9,885 nt of DNA. Origin: Burkholderiales bacterium (GTDB lineage: Bacteria; Pseudomonadota; Gammaproteobacteria; Burkholderiales; Burkholderiaceae_D). A model generated the notes under the pieces. The model was not told where the DNA came from, did no database searches, and saw only the letters and a program-made list of their open reading frames with translations. The stretch lies in contig JAGWUK010000069.1 of NCBI GenBank assembly GCA_028868455.1, positions 1 to 9,885 on the forward strand. The letters are read 5' to 3'. Both the position numbers and the translations under genes were made by a program. This document shows positions 1 to 5,516 of this stretch, in pieces (the first letter of the stretch is position 1; each line of letters starts with the position of its first letter).

Positions 1-308
1 ACCGACCACAGCACTGGCCTGGTGCCGGCAATCACGAGAATAACGAAAACAAATAAGGGCTCAGTAAAATTTTGCGATTCCAGATAGTGAATCGCCGTTT
101 TCTGGTTTGACATCACGGTGATCACGCTGACCAGCACGAAGGCCCAGAAACCGAACACCACTTCCACTTCGCCTAAAAGATGCCAGAGTCCGGCGTGGTG
201 CTTGCTCTGATGCGCAAGATGCAAGAAAAATTTGGTGGAGAAAGTATGCAACAGTGCCAATAAAAAAATTCCGGCGGCAACGTATTGCAGCATTTGATCC
301 GTATTCAT
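1..308 (-). CDS. Putative Na+/H+ antiporter family membrane protein (N-terminal part)
   Basis: The reading frame is open from an ATG at 308 to the left edge, giving 102 residues of a longer protein. The visible part starts MNTDQMLQYVAAGIFLLALL, a first membrane segment (about residues 8-22). A basic/His-rich stretch follows (KFFLHLAHQSKHHAGLWH), then GEVEVVFGFWAFVLVSVITV (about 46-65), a second membrane segment with two Glu near its start, and a third hydrophobic stretch, PLFVFVILVIAGTRPVL. This pattern matches, from memory, the family called putative Na+/H+ antiporter (Pfam Na_H_antiport_3); the ion-transport function is a family label and is not proven here. AAGGA lies 6 bases before the ATG, a good ribosome-binding site that supports this start. 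The gene lies 116 bases downstream of the helicase on the same strand, with no clear terminator between, so it may be read through from it. Confidence 0.72.
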   Translation of the reverse strand, partial: MNTDQMLQYVAAGIFLLALLHTFSTKFFLHLAHQSKHHAGLWHLLGEVEVVFGFWAFVLVSVITVMSNQKTAIHYLESQNFTEPLFVFVILVIAGTRPVLWS

Positions 309-424
309 CTGGTGTCCTTGTTGATTGGTCGTACTCAAACATTCCTGGCAAGCCGTTGTCGGAGACGGGCCTGCAACTGCGTGCATACCCGCAGCAGTGC
401 TGCCGGTGCAGCTTGGTGTCGGTC

Positions 425-2698
425 TTAAATTTTTTCAAGCTTGGCAATACTTAAATCGAGTAACTTCATCCCCCATTTTCCAAAATTGATATGCGCCCGA
501 CAATTGTTGCCGCTGCCTTCAATATCGACGATGACGCCTTCTCCGAACTTGGCATGGGCAACCGACTGGCCGATACGCCATGACGATTTGCTGGTGGCTT
601 GATTAAAGCTTTGCGCGATGCGATTTGCTCCATCAGAAGGCACATCGTCCCAGGCCGATTTCTTGTTCCCAAACCAGCTGGGCTGTACTTTCGGTGACAA
701 CCATTTCAGAGCTTCTTCTGGCAATTCGTCGAGAAAGCGTGAGCGCATGTTATAGCGTGTTTGTCCGTGTAGCATGCGCGTTTGCGAAAAACTCAGGTAT
801 AAGCGTTTGCGCGCGCGCGTGATCGCGACGTACATCAATCTGCGCTCTTCTTCGACACCACTGTCTTCCTGAGCACTGTTTTCGTGCGGGAATAACCCCT
901 CCTCCAGCCCGGTGATAAAGACAGCATCGAATTCCAGGCCTTTGGCGGAATGCACGGTCATCAATTGCATCGCATCTTGCCCGGCTTGCGCCTGATTGTC
1001 GCCTGCTTCCAGCGAGGCATGCGACAAGAATGCGGAAAGCGGCGACATGACGGTCGGTAACGCCGCGTCCGCATCAATGATCTCCGATGCGGCATCATTA
1101 CTTAACAACACGTTCGCGCTACTGGCCGGGCCAGCGAAAGCCGGCGCGTCTTTACCAAAGCCTTCTTCGGTCACAAACACGGTTGCAGCGTTGACGAGTT
1201 GCTCCAGATTCTCTATACGATCGGCGCCTTCTTTTTCGGCCTGGTAATGCGTGATCAATGTGCTGATATCCAGTACCACCTGCACCATTTCAGGTAACGG
1301 CAAATTCTGCGTTTCGAAGCGTGCACTTTCTATCAGCCGCACAAATGCCGCCAGCGAGGAGCCCGCCTTGCCACCCACATGCGGAACAGCGGCATACAAG
1401 GAACTGCCGTTGGCCTTGGCCGCATCCTGCAATTGTTCCAGCGAGCGCGCACCGATGCCGCGCGTCGGAAAATTGACGACGCGTAAAAATGCCGAGTCAT
1501 TGTGCGGGTTATCCATCAATTGCAAATATGCGATGGCGTGTTTGATCTCGGCGCGTTCAAAATAGCGTTGTCCGCCATACACGCGATACGGAATATTGGC
1601 CGAAAACAACGCATGTTCAATCACGCGTGATTGTGCGTTGGAGCGATACAAGATAGCGATCTCGCTACGCAGTGCACCTTCACGTATCAGGTTCTTGGCT
1701 TCTTCGATGATCCATTGGGCTTCCTGAATATCGCTGCTGGCTTCCATCACGCGCACAGGTTCACCATGACCGGCGTCAGTGCGCAGATTTTTGCCGAGGC
1801 GTTTGCTGTTATTGGCGATCAGTTGATTGGCGCTGTCCAGAATGTTGCCGTGCGAGCGATAGTTCTGTTCCAGCTTGATCAGATTTTCGACACGGAATTC
1901 TTGCTCAAACGCCGACATATTGCCAACGTTGGCACCGCGAAATGCGTAGATGCTCTGGTCATCATCGCCCACGGCAAACACGGCACCGTGTTCGCCCGCC
2001 ATCAGCTTTAACCATTTGTATTGCAGGTCATTGGTATCCTGAAACTCATCGACCAGAATATGTCGGAAACGCGACTGATAATGTTCACGCAGCGGTTGAT
2101 TGCGACTCAGTAATTCATAGGTGCGCAGTAATAATTCAGCAAAATCGACGACGCCTTCGCGCTGGCATTGTGCGTCGTACAGATCGTACAGACCGACCAA
2201 TTTGCGATTGAAATCGTCATAGGCGTCAACCTGTGCGGCACGCTGCCCCTGATCCTTGGCGCCGTTGATGAAATACATCAGCGTCTTTGGCGGAAATTTT
2301 TCATCGTCAATATTGTTCGCTTTTAGCAGGCGCTTGATGAAGGATAGCTGGTCGCCGGAATCGAGAATCTGAAAAGTCTGAGGCAAGCCGGCATCGCGAT
2401 GATGTGCGCGCAACAGGCGATTGCACAAGCCGTGGAAAGTACCTATCCACATGCCACGCGTATTGATGGGCAACATCGCCGACAAGCGCGTCTGCAATTC
2501 TTTCGCGGCCTTATTGGTAAAAGTGACCGCCAGTACGCCTTGCGGCGAGACCTGACCGGTCTGTATCAACCAGGCGATCCGCGTGGTCAATACGCGCGTC
2601 TTGCCAGAGCCTGCACCTGCCAGTATCAGTGCGGATTGCGAGGGTAAGGTCACAGCGGCGAGCTGCTCGGGATTCAGATGATGAAGTAAATTTTGCAT
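425..2698 (-). CDS. uvrD: ATP-dependent DNA helicase, UvrD/PcrA/Rep type (superfamily 1A)
   Basis: This is a 757-residue 3'-5' DNA helicase that unwinds duplex DNA using ATP, with expected roles in nucleotide excision repair, mismatch repair and clearing replication or transcription conflicts. All hallmark motifs are visible: Q-motif LNPEQLAAV (8-16), Walker A AGAGSGKT (27-34), motif Ia TFTNKAAKEL (59-68), Walker B DEFQD (217-221), motif III VGDDDQSIYAFRGA (243-256), QNYRS of motif IV, motif V VHSAKGLEFD (582-591) and motif VI LMYVAITRA (621-629). The C-terminal domain (about 706-757, SWRIGQSVAHAKFGEGVI onward) resembles the PcrA/UvrD Tudor-like tail that contacts RNA polymerase. The length is slightly above the 720-730 usual for UvrD/PcrA because of a low-complexity Ala/Asp/Ser-rich insert before motif V. 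The start is fixed by the Q-motif eight residues in. No Shine-Dalgarno sequence precedes the ATG; a TATAAT box does. PcrA and Rep are close relatives, so the symbol is by family. Confidence 0.93.
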   Translation of the reverse strand: MQNLLHHLNPEQLAAVTLPSQSALILAGAGSGKTRVLTTRIAWLIQTGQVSPQGVLAVTFTNKAAKELQTRLSAMLPINTRGMWIGTFHGLCNRLLRAHHRDAGLPQTFQILDSGDQLSFIKRLLKANNIDDEKFPPKTLMYFINGAKDQGQRAAQVDAYDDFNRKLVGLYDLYDAQCQREGVVDFAELLLRTYELLSRNQPLREHYQSRFRHILVDEFQDTNDLQYKWLKLMAGEHGAVFAVGDDDQSIYAFRGANVGNMSAFEQEFRVENLIKLEQNYRSHGNILDSANQLIANNSKRLGKNLRTDAGHGEPVRVMEASSDIQEAQWIIEEAKNLIREGALRSEIAILYRSNAQSRVIEHALFSANIPYRVYGGQRYFERAEIKHAIAYLQLMDNPHNDSAFLRVVNFPTRGIGARSLEQLQDAAKANGSSLYAAVPHVGGKAGSSLAAFVRLIESARFETQNLPLPEMVQVVLDISTLITHYQAEKEGADRIENLEQLVNAATVFVTEEGFGKDAPAFAGPASSANVLLSNDAASEIIDADAALPTVMSPLSAFLSHASLEAGDNQAQAGQDAMQLMTVHSAKGLEFDAVFITGLEEGLFPHENSAQEDSGVEEERRLMYVAITRARKRLYLSFSQTRMLHGQTRYNMRSRFLDELPEEALKWLSPKVQPSWFGNKKSAWDDVPSDGANRIAQSFNQATSKSSWRIGQSVAHAKFGEGVIVDIEGSGNNCRAHINFGKWGMKLLDLSIAKLEKI

Positions 2699-2704
2699 AC
2701 CCCG

Positions 2705-2736
2705 ATTATACGGGACTGTGCGTCTGCCAGTTTCAA
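2705..2736 (-). promoter_or_regulatory. Candidate promoter of the helicase, giving a leaderless mRNA
   Basis: A perfect TATAAT is seen on the minus strand at 2710-2705, ending six bases before the helicase ATG (2698). The only -35-like match is TTGAAA at 2736-2731 with a 20-base spacer, which is too long to be good. With normal start-site spacing, transcription would begin at or within a base or two of the A of the ATG. The six bases between carry no Shine-Dalgarno motif. The -10 is convincing as sequence; promoter activity is inferred. Confidence 0.5.
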
Positions 2737-2769
2737 AGTTGCGTCGTCACAGCTTGCAAAAATCGGGTT

Positions 2770-2787
2770 GCTGGTGCGGATACCAGC
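2770..2787. repeat. Short inverted repeat in the helicase/chorismate mutase divergent region
   Basis: GCTGGT and ACCAGC flank a six-base loop, making a perfect 6-bp stem. A second stem, TGTTGC (2833-2838) with GCAACA (2850-2855), lies further right. Both are in the 225-bp region between divergent genes. Neither has a T-run, so they are not terminators; they could be operator sites or chance. Confidence 0.25.
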
Positions 2788-2885
2788 GGAGATAAATTGA
2801 CCGTGGCGTATAGCCCTTGCCTGTCAGAACGATGTTGCCTGCACCCGTTGCAACACCCACAGCCCCATCGCCAGTTCGTTCAATC

Positions 2886-2891
2886 TATACT
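2886..2891 (+). promoter_or_regulatory. Weak candidate -10 box for the chorismate mutase gene
   Basis: TATACT lies 32 bases before the chorismate mutase ATG, so a transcript would have a leader of about 25 bases containing the weak CAGGG ribosome-binding site (2913-2917). No recognisable -35 element lies 15-19 bases upstream and there is no extended -10 TG. A TTGACC at 2797-2802 has no -10 partner. Confidence 0.22.
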
Positions 2892-2923
2892 TCTGTCTGC
2901 GTCCAGTCCAGTCAGGGTTTTCT

Positions 2924-3568
2924 ATGTTCCAACACCGTTTTTTTTCTTGCCTGTCGGCAGTGCGTCTTGTGCGCCGCAGTTTGCTTACTCAACTTCTGCT
3001 GTGTTTGCTCATGCCGATTTGGTTGACCGCGTGCCAGGGATTCCATCGTGCGCACAGCACATCGGCAACAAGCACTGCGGACTTGCAGCAATTGCTGCAA
3101 CTGATGTCGCACAGATTGCAGGTCGCGCCCAAGGTGGCGCAGAGTAAATGGAATAGCGGCAAACCCATCGACGATGCCGCGCGCGAACAACAAATTTTGC
3201 AGGCGGTTGGCCAGCAGGCGGTTGGCCAGCAGGCCGCTGCCAACGCGCAAGATGCCGCATTGGCATTGAGCTTCTTTCAATCACAGTTTGACGCAGGAAA
3301 ATTATGGCAACGCATGCTGCATGCGCAATGGCTTGCCGTGCAGCACGCCCCATTTTCACCGGCACCGGATTTGCAGCGTGAGGTAAGACCAGTGCTGGAT
3401 GATCTGACTCCGGCGCTATTGCAATCCTTGAAAGCTGTGCAGGCGCAATTATGCGACGTCTCCAGTCAAAACTGGTTACAGCAACAGGGCGTACAGCTCA
3501 TGGATCATCAGATACCGGAATCCGTCAGGATCAAAGCGATAGAACCACTACGCTGTCACCCCGTTTAA
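2924..3568 (+). CDS. aroQ: Secreted chorismate mutase (AroQ gamma class), probable lipoprotein
   Basis: Chorismate mutase converts chorismate to prephenate, the step toward Phe and Tyr. This is the exported all-helical AroQ gamma type, not the cytoplasmic enzyme. Residues 1-37 form a signal: basic start (R14, R17, R18), hydrophobic core LLTQLLLCLLMPIWL, then LTAC with Cys37, a lipobox for lipid attachment. The core has R64 in SHRL, then VAQSKWNSGKPI with K75, D84 and R87 in DDAAREQQIL. The spacing R-11-K-12-R equals that of the active-site Arg/Lys/Arg of the secreted mycobacterial enzyme as I recall it. FFQSQFDAGK (117-126) follows, as is usual for the family. C177 and C211 could form a disulfide. 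A QQAVGQQAVGQQAAA stretch (about 97-106) comes from a 15-bp tandem duplication just after the active-site helix. Length (214) fits the family. The ATG has only a weak CAGGG upstream. The physiological role of periplasmic chorismate mutases is unclear. Confidence 0.85.
   Translation: MFQHRFFSCLSAVRLVRRSLLTQLLLCLLMPIWLTACQGFHRAHSTSATSTADLQQLLQLMSHRLQVAPKVAQSKWNSGKPIDDAAREQQILQAVGQQAVGQQAAANAQDAALALSFFQSQFDAGKLWQRMLHAQWLAVQHAPFSPAPDLQREVRPVLDDLTPALLQSLKAVQAQLCDVSSQNWLQQQGVQLMDHQIPESVRIKAIEPLRCHPV
3200..3234 (+). repeat. 15-bp in-frame tandem duplication in the chorismate mutase gene
   Basis: The unit CAGGCGGTTGGCCAG is present twice without mismatch (3200-3214 and 3215-3229), followed by five bases of a third copy. 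It encodes repeated AVGQQ and keeps the frame. Perfect identity suggests a recent slippage or duplication event. Confidence 0.9.
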
Positions 3569-3588
3569 TCAAAATGTTGAAATCCTGT

Positions 3589-3618
3589 TTGACAAACCCG
3601 GACAGGAAGCCAGATAAT
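3589..3618 (+). promoter_or_regulatory. Sigma70-type promoter upstream of the dapA leader
   Basis: TTGACA (3589-3594, perfect -35) and GATAAT (3613-3618, five of six in the -10) are separated by 18 bases. It lies 20 bases after the chorismate mutase stop. The predicted start near 3625-3627 gives a leader of about 240 bases before the dapA-like gene. A second -10-like TATATA (3633-3638) has no -35; if used, it would start transcription at the uORF ATG. Confidence 0.68.
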
Positions 3619-3645
3619 CAAGCCTCATTTTTTATATACGCCCCC

Positions 3646-3747
3646 ATGCAAACCATCTCCCCACTCAACGCTGCGCATCAGGATCACGCTATCCTGTGCC
3701 GGGGATTTGGCGCAGCAAAAAAGGCAAAGAAACAGACGCTCATCTGA
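3646..3747 (+). CDS. Candidate 33-residue upstream ORF (leader peptide) of the dapA-like gene
   Basis: This short frame encodes MQTISPLNAAHQDHAILC followed by RGFGAAKKAKKQTLI and a TGA at 3745-3747. It starts about 20 bases after the predicted transcription start and ends eight bases before a strong hairpin. Four lysine codons (AAA AAG GCA AAG AAA, 3718-3732) lie in five positions shortly before the stop, and the next gene encodes a DapA-family enzyme, the family that catalyses the entry step of lysine synthesis. There is one Cys (C18) in LCRG. No Shine-Dalgarno sequence precedes the ATG; the bases before it are C-rich. The peptide is too short to carry a fold and would more likely act through ribosome position or nascent-chain sensing. 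I do not recognise the peptide with certainty. The frame is seen; translation is inferred. Confidence 0.45.
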   Translation: MQTISPLNAAHQDHAILCRGFGAAKKAKKQTLI

Positions 3748-3754
3748 CCGGGGC

Positions 3755-3824
3755 GCGCTGTCCCGTCAGGTGAGCTGACAGGACACGCAAAGAACTGCTT
3801 CACTCTGTGCCATTCATGTCAGCT
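3755..3824 (+). promoter_or_regulatory. Attenuator-like competing hairpins in the dapA leader
   Basis: Helix 1: GCG(c)TGTCC(c)GTCAG at 3755-3769, loop GTGAG, CTGAC(a)GGACACGC at 3775-3788. This gives 13 pairs with one bulge and one mismatch, starting eight bases after the uORF stop. Helix 2: AGCTGACA (3773-3780) is fully complementary to TGTCAGCT (3817-3824). The two share bases 3773-3780 and cannot both form. No T-run follows either helix, so neither is a standard intrinsic terminator. The pairings are read directly from sequence; regulation is inferred. Confidence 0.5.
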
Positions 3825-3860
3825 TCTCCCGGCGGTTACTTCCGACGGTCAACAGGAGAA
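3824..3860 (+). promoter_or_regulatory. dapA ribosome-binding site and complementary anti-SD segment
   Basis: AGGAGA (3854-3859) lies six bases before the dapA-like ATG and is a strong Shine-Dalgarno sequence. TTCTCC (3824-3829) is a perfect complement of GGAGAA (3855-3860), with 25 bases between. It abuts the right arm of the alternative helix 2 and overlaps it by one base. It could hide the ribosome-binding site. Confidence 0.4.
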
Positions 3861-3865
3861 CAGGT

Positions 3866-4759
3866 ATGACAAGTTTTACAGGCATCTGGGTCGCACTCAT
3901 CACCCCCTTTACCACGACGCCGGATTCGGCAATCGATATTCCCGCATTAAAAGCACTGGCTGCAAAACTGATCCGTGAAGGCGTCGCCGGACTGGTCGTC
4001 TGCGGCTCTACCGGCGAAGCAGCCGCATTGAGCGAAGAAGAACAATTGCAGGTGCTCGACGCCGTGCTCGACGTCGTGCCAGCCCAGCAAGTTGTGATGG
4101 GCTTGTCAGGCAATCATATGCAACATGTGCTGGCGCGTTTGCAAGCAATTCAGCAGCGCGGCGTCGCTGGCATTCTGGTGACCGCGCCCTACTATATCCG
4201 TCCTTCGCAAGCCGGTTTGCTCGATTATTTCAACACCATTGCCAATGCATCCACAGTACCGGTGGTGCTGTACAACATCCCGTATCGCACCGGCGTCAAC
4301 ATGGAATTGGCGACCTTGCTGACGCTGGCACGTCATCCGAATATCGTTGCCATCAAAGACTGCGGCGGCAATCTGCATGCAACCATGGCGCTGATCGCTG
4401 ATGGCCATTTGCAGGTATTAACGGGAGAAGATTACCAGTTGCTCAGCGCGCTCAGCATCGGTGCCGCCGGTGCGATTCTCGCTTCGGCCCATATCCGCGC
4501 CGACTTGTTTGTGCGCTTGCATGCACTGATCAGCGACGGCAAATTATTGCCCGCCAGAGAAATTTTCTACCAACTGCTGCCGATGCTGCAAACCCTGTTC
4601 GAAGAACCCAATCCGGCCCCGCTGAAAGCTGCATTGGCCGAATTAGGCCTGATACAAGACGGCTTGCGCGCCCCCATGCACATGGCGACACCAGAGACCA
4701 GGGAAAAGCTGCATCAACTGCTGTTGCCGCTGTATCCTGAACTGGCAAAGCCAGCCTGA
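3866..4759 (+). CDS. dapA: 4-hydroxy-tetrahydrodipicolinate synthase (DapA family)
   Basis: DapA condenses pyruvate with aspartate semialdehyde, the first step specific to the diaminopimelate/lysine branch, in the cytoplasm. The 297-residue protein is a standard class I aldolase TIM barrel. It has PF (14-15), GSTGEAAAL (47-55, the pyruvate carboxylate loop), PYY with Y110 (proton relay), YNIPYRTG (136-143) with Y136 and R141, and IKDCGGN (163-169) with the Schiff-base lysine K164. All key residues sit at +3 relative to E. coli DapA (Y107, Y133, R138, K161). The start is supported by AGGAGA six bases upstream. Slightly unusual points are GSTGE in place of the common GTTGE and DCGGN after the lysine; these occur in DapA-like paralogues (N-acetylneuraminate lyase and related families share the fold), so a different aldehyde substrate cannot be excluded. 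No bamC follows, unlike many proteobacterial dapA loci. It stands alone between its long leader and the convergent thi operon. Confidence 0.85.
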   Translation: MTSFTGIWVALITPFTTTPDSAIDIPALKALAAKLIREGVAGLVVCGSTGEAAALSEEEQLQVLDAVLDVVPAQQVVMGLSGNHMQHVLARLQAIQQRGVAGILVTAPYYIRPSQAGLLDYFNTIANASTVPVVLYNIPYRTGVNMELATLLTLARHPNIVAIKDCGGNLHATMALIADGHLQVLTGEDYQLLSALSIGAAGAILASAHIRADLFVRLHALISDGKLLPAREIFYQLLPMLQTLFEEPNPAPLKAALAELGLIQDGLRAPMHMATPETREKLHQLLLPLYPELAKPA

Positions 4760-4786
4760 GCCTGTTGAGCTAAAGCCGCTGGACAA

Positions 4787-4809
4787 CATATACTCCCCTG
4801 TATTTTTTT
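4787..4809 (+). terminator. Weak terminator-like hairpin after dapA
   Basis: On the plus strand ATAC (4790-4793), loop TCCCCT, GTAT (4800-4803) is followed at once by six T. The stem is only four bp and A/T-rich, so it is weak on its own; position 30 bases after the dapA stop and the T-run favour a terminator role. Confidence 0.35.
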
Positions 4810-4847
4810 AAAAAACAGCCAGATTACGCAAGAAAATAAAGCGATAT

Positions 4848-4872
4848 AAAAAATACTAGGGTGGAGTATATG
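4848..4872 (-). terminator. Weak terminator-like hairpin after thiE
   Basis: On the minus strand ATACT (4869-4865), loop CCACCCT, AGTAT (4857-4853) runs into a T-run ending at 4848. It begins a few bases after the thiE stop, where an operon terminator is expected. The five-bp A/T-rich stem is weak. Confidence 0.38.
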
Positions 4873-4877
4873 AAAAT

Positions 4878-5516
4878 CTACACACTGACCGCGTCGCTTT
4901 GCGGGAAAAGCGCGCTGAACGACTGTGCGGCTGCCCGCGGATTATCGGCCATATACACGCTGCTGATCACCGCAACCATCTCCGCGCCGTTGGCGATCAG
5001 CGGCTGGCAGTTTTCCAGCGTCATGCCACCGATCACGACTTGCGGCAAAGCGAACTCGGCGTGGGCTATTGCGACGATCTCGGGCTGCGTCGTCACCGCA
5101 TATTTCTTGATACGTGAAGGATAAAACCCGCCGAACGCGATGTAGCTGGCGCCACCAGCCACCGCCGTGCGTGCCAAAGCCAGATCGCCGTAACAGGACG
5201 CACCGAGGATCTTATCCGCACCGATCTGCGCGCGCGCCGCTGCCACCGAGATGTCTGTGCCCCCAACATGCAAACCGTCAGCGTCAATTTCCAGACACAG
5301 ATCCAGATGGTCGTTGACGATAAACGGTTTTTCAAAGCGGCGGCATAGCGCCAGCAAGGCCTGCGCCTGCTCTTTGCGCAATGCCGGGGTCGCCGTTTTA
5401 TGCCGGTACTGCACCACATTTGCACCACCCGCCAACGCCTTCTCAGTCACATCGACCAGACGCTGCGTGTCATCCCAATCCGGCGTGACGATGTACAAAC
5501 CTGCCAGTTGTTTCAT
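4878..5516 (-). CDS. thiE: Thiamine-phosphate synthase
   Basis: ThiE joins HMP pyrophosphate and thiazole phosphate (carboxythiazole form in bacteria) to give thiamine phosphate, the last shared step of the pathway. The 212-residue TIM-barrel protein shows the family signatures: VVQYRHK (34-40, the pyrophosphate-binding Q-R-K segment), VNDHLDLCLEIDADGLHVGGTD-type core (N68, D69, D88), GASCYG (105-110), AFGGFYPSRIKK (127-138, the equivalent of the GPxFxTxTK loop), IGGM and VAVISSVY near the end. The ATG overlaps the thiD stop as ATGA, and AGGAGA lies within the thiD end six bases upstream, so translation is probably coupled. It is the last gene of the operon. Length is typical. Confidence 0.93.
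   Translation of the reverse strand: MKQLAGLYIVTPDWDDTQRLVDVTEKALAGGANVVQYRHKTATPALRKEQAQALLALCRRFEKPFIVNDHLDLCLEIDADGLHVGGTDISVAAARAQIGADKILGASCYGDLALARTAVAGGASYIAFGGFYPSRIKKYAVTTQPEIVAIAHAEFALPQVVIGGMTLENCQPLIANGAEMVAVISSVYMADNPRAAAQSFSALFPQSDAVSV

Larger units (their letters stand above)
4787..4872. repeat. 86-bp imperfect palindrome between convergent dapA and thiE
   Basis: CATATACTCC (4787-4796) is a perfect inverted repeat of GGAGTATATG (4863-4872). The arms continue inward: CCT (4797-4799) with AGG (4858-4860), and GTATTTTTT (4800-4808) with AAAAAATAC (4848-4856). This gives 22 pairs with three unpaired bases on one side and a 39-base centre. TA lies directly outside TACTCC...GGAGTA on both sides. 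It fills nearly all of the 118-bp gap. It may be a pair of facing terminators, or a small MITE/REP-like element. No gene lies within. Confidence 0.75.

Noticed and set aside
61..447. 128-codon minus-strand frame overlapping the end of the helicase gene
   Set aside because: The other minus-strand frame from 308 has an RBS and clear membrane-protein family character, so this one is a shadow.
2716..2730. CTG...CAG pattern upstream of the helicase, resembling an SOS (LexA) box
   Set aside because: The spacing is CTG-N9-CAG, one base short of the LexA N10 spacing, and the centre is G/C-rich instead of AT-rich.
3675..3699. Hairpin GCA(t)CAGGAT / ATCCTGTGC as a terminator after chorismate mutase
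   Set aside because: No T-run follows on either strand, and it lies inside the uORF over 100 bases from the chorismate mutase stop. It may add to leader structure but is not a terminator.
3625..3865. Lysine riboswitch in the dapA leader
   Set aside because: The leader is short for the large multi-helix LYS aptamer and I see none of its conserved core segments.
4861..5124. Plus-strand frame with GGAG near an ATG at the thiE end
   Set aside because: It lies almost wholly antisense to thiE, its GGAG belongs to the palindrome arm, and the product has no family character.
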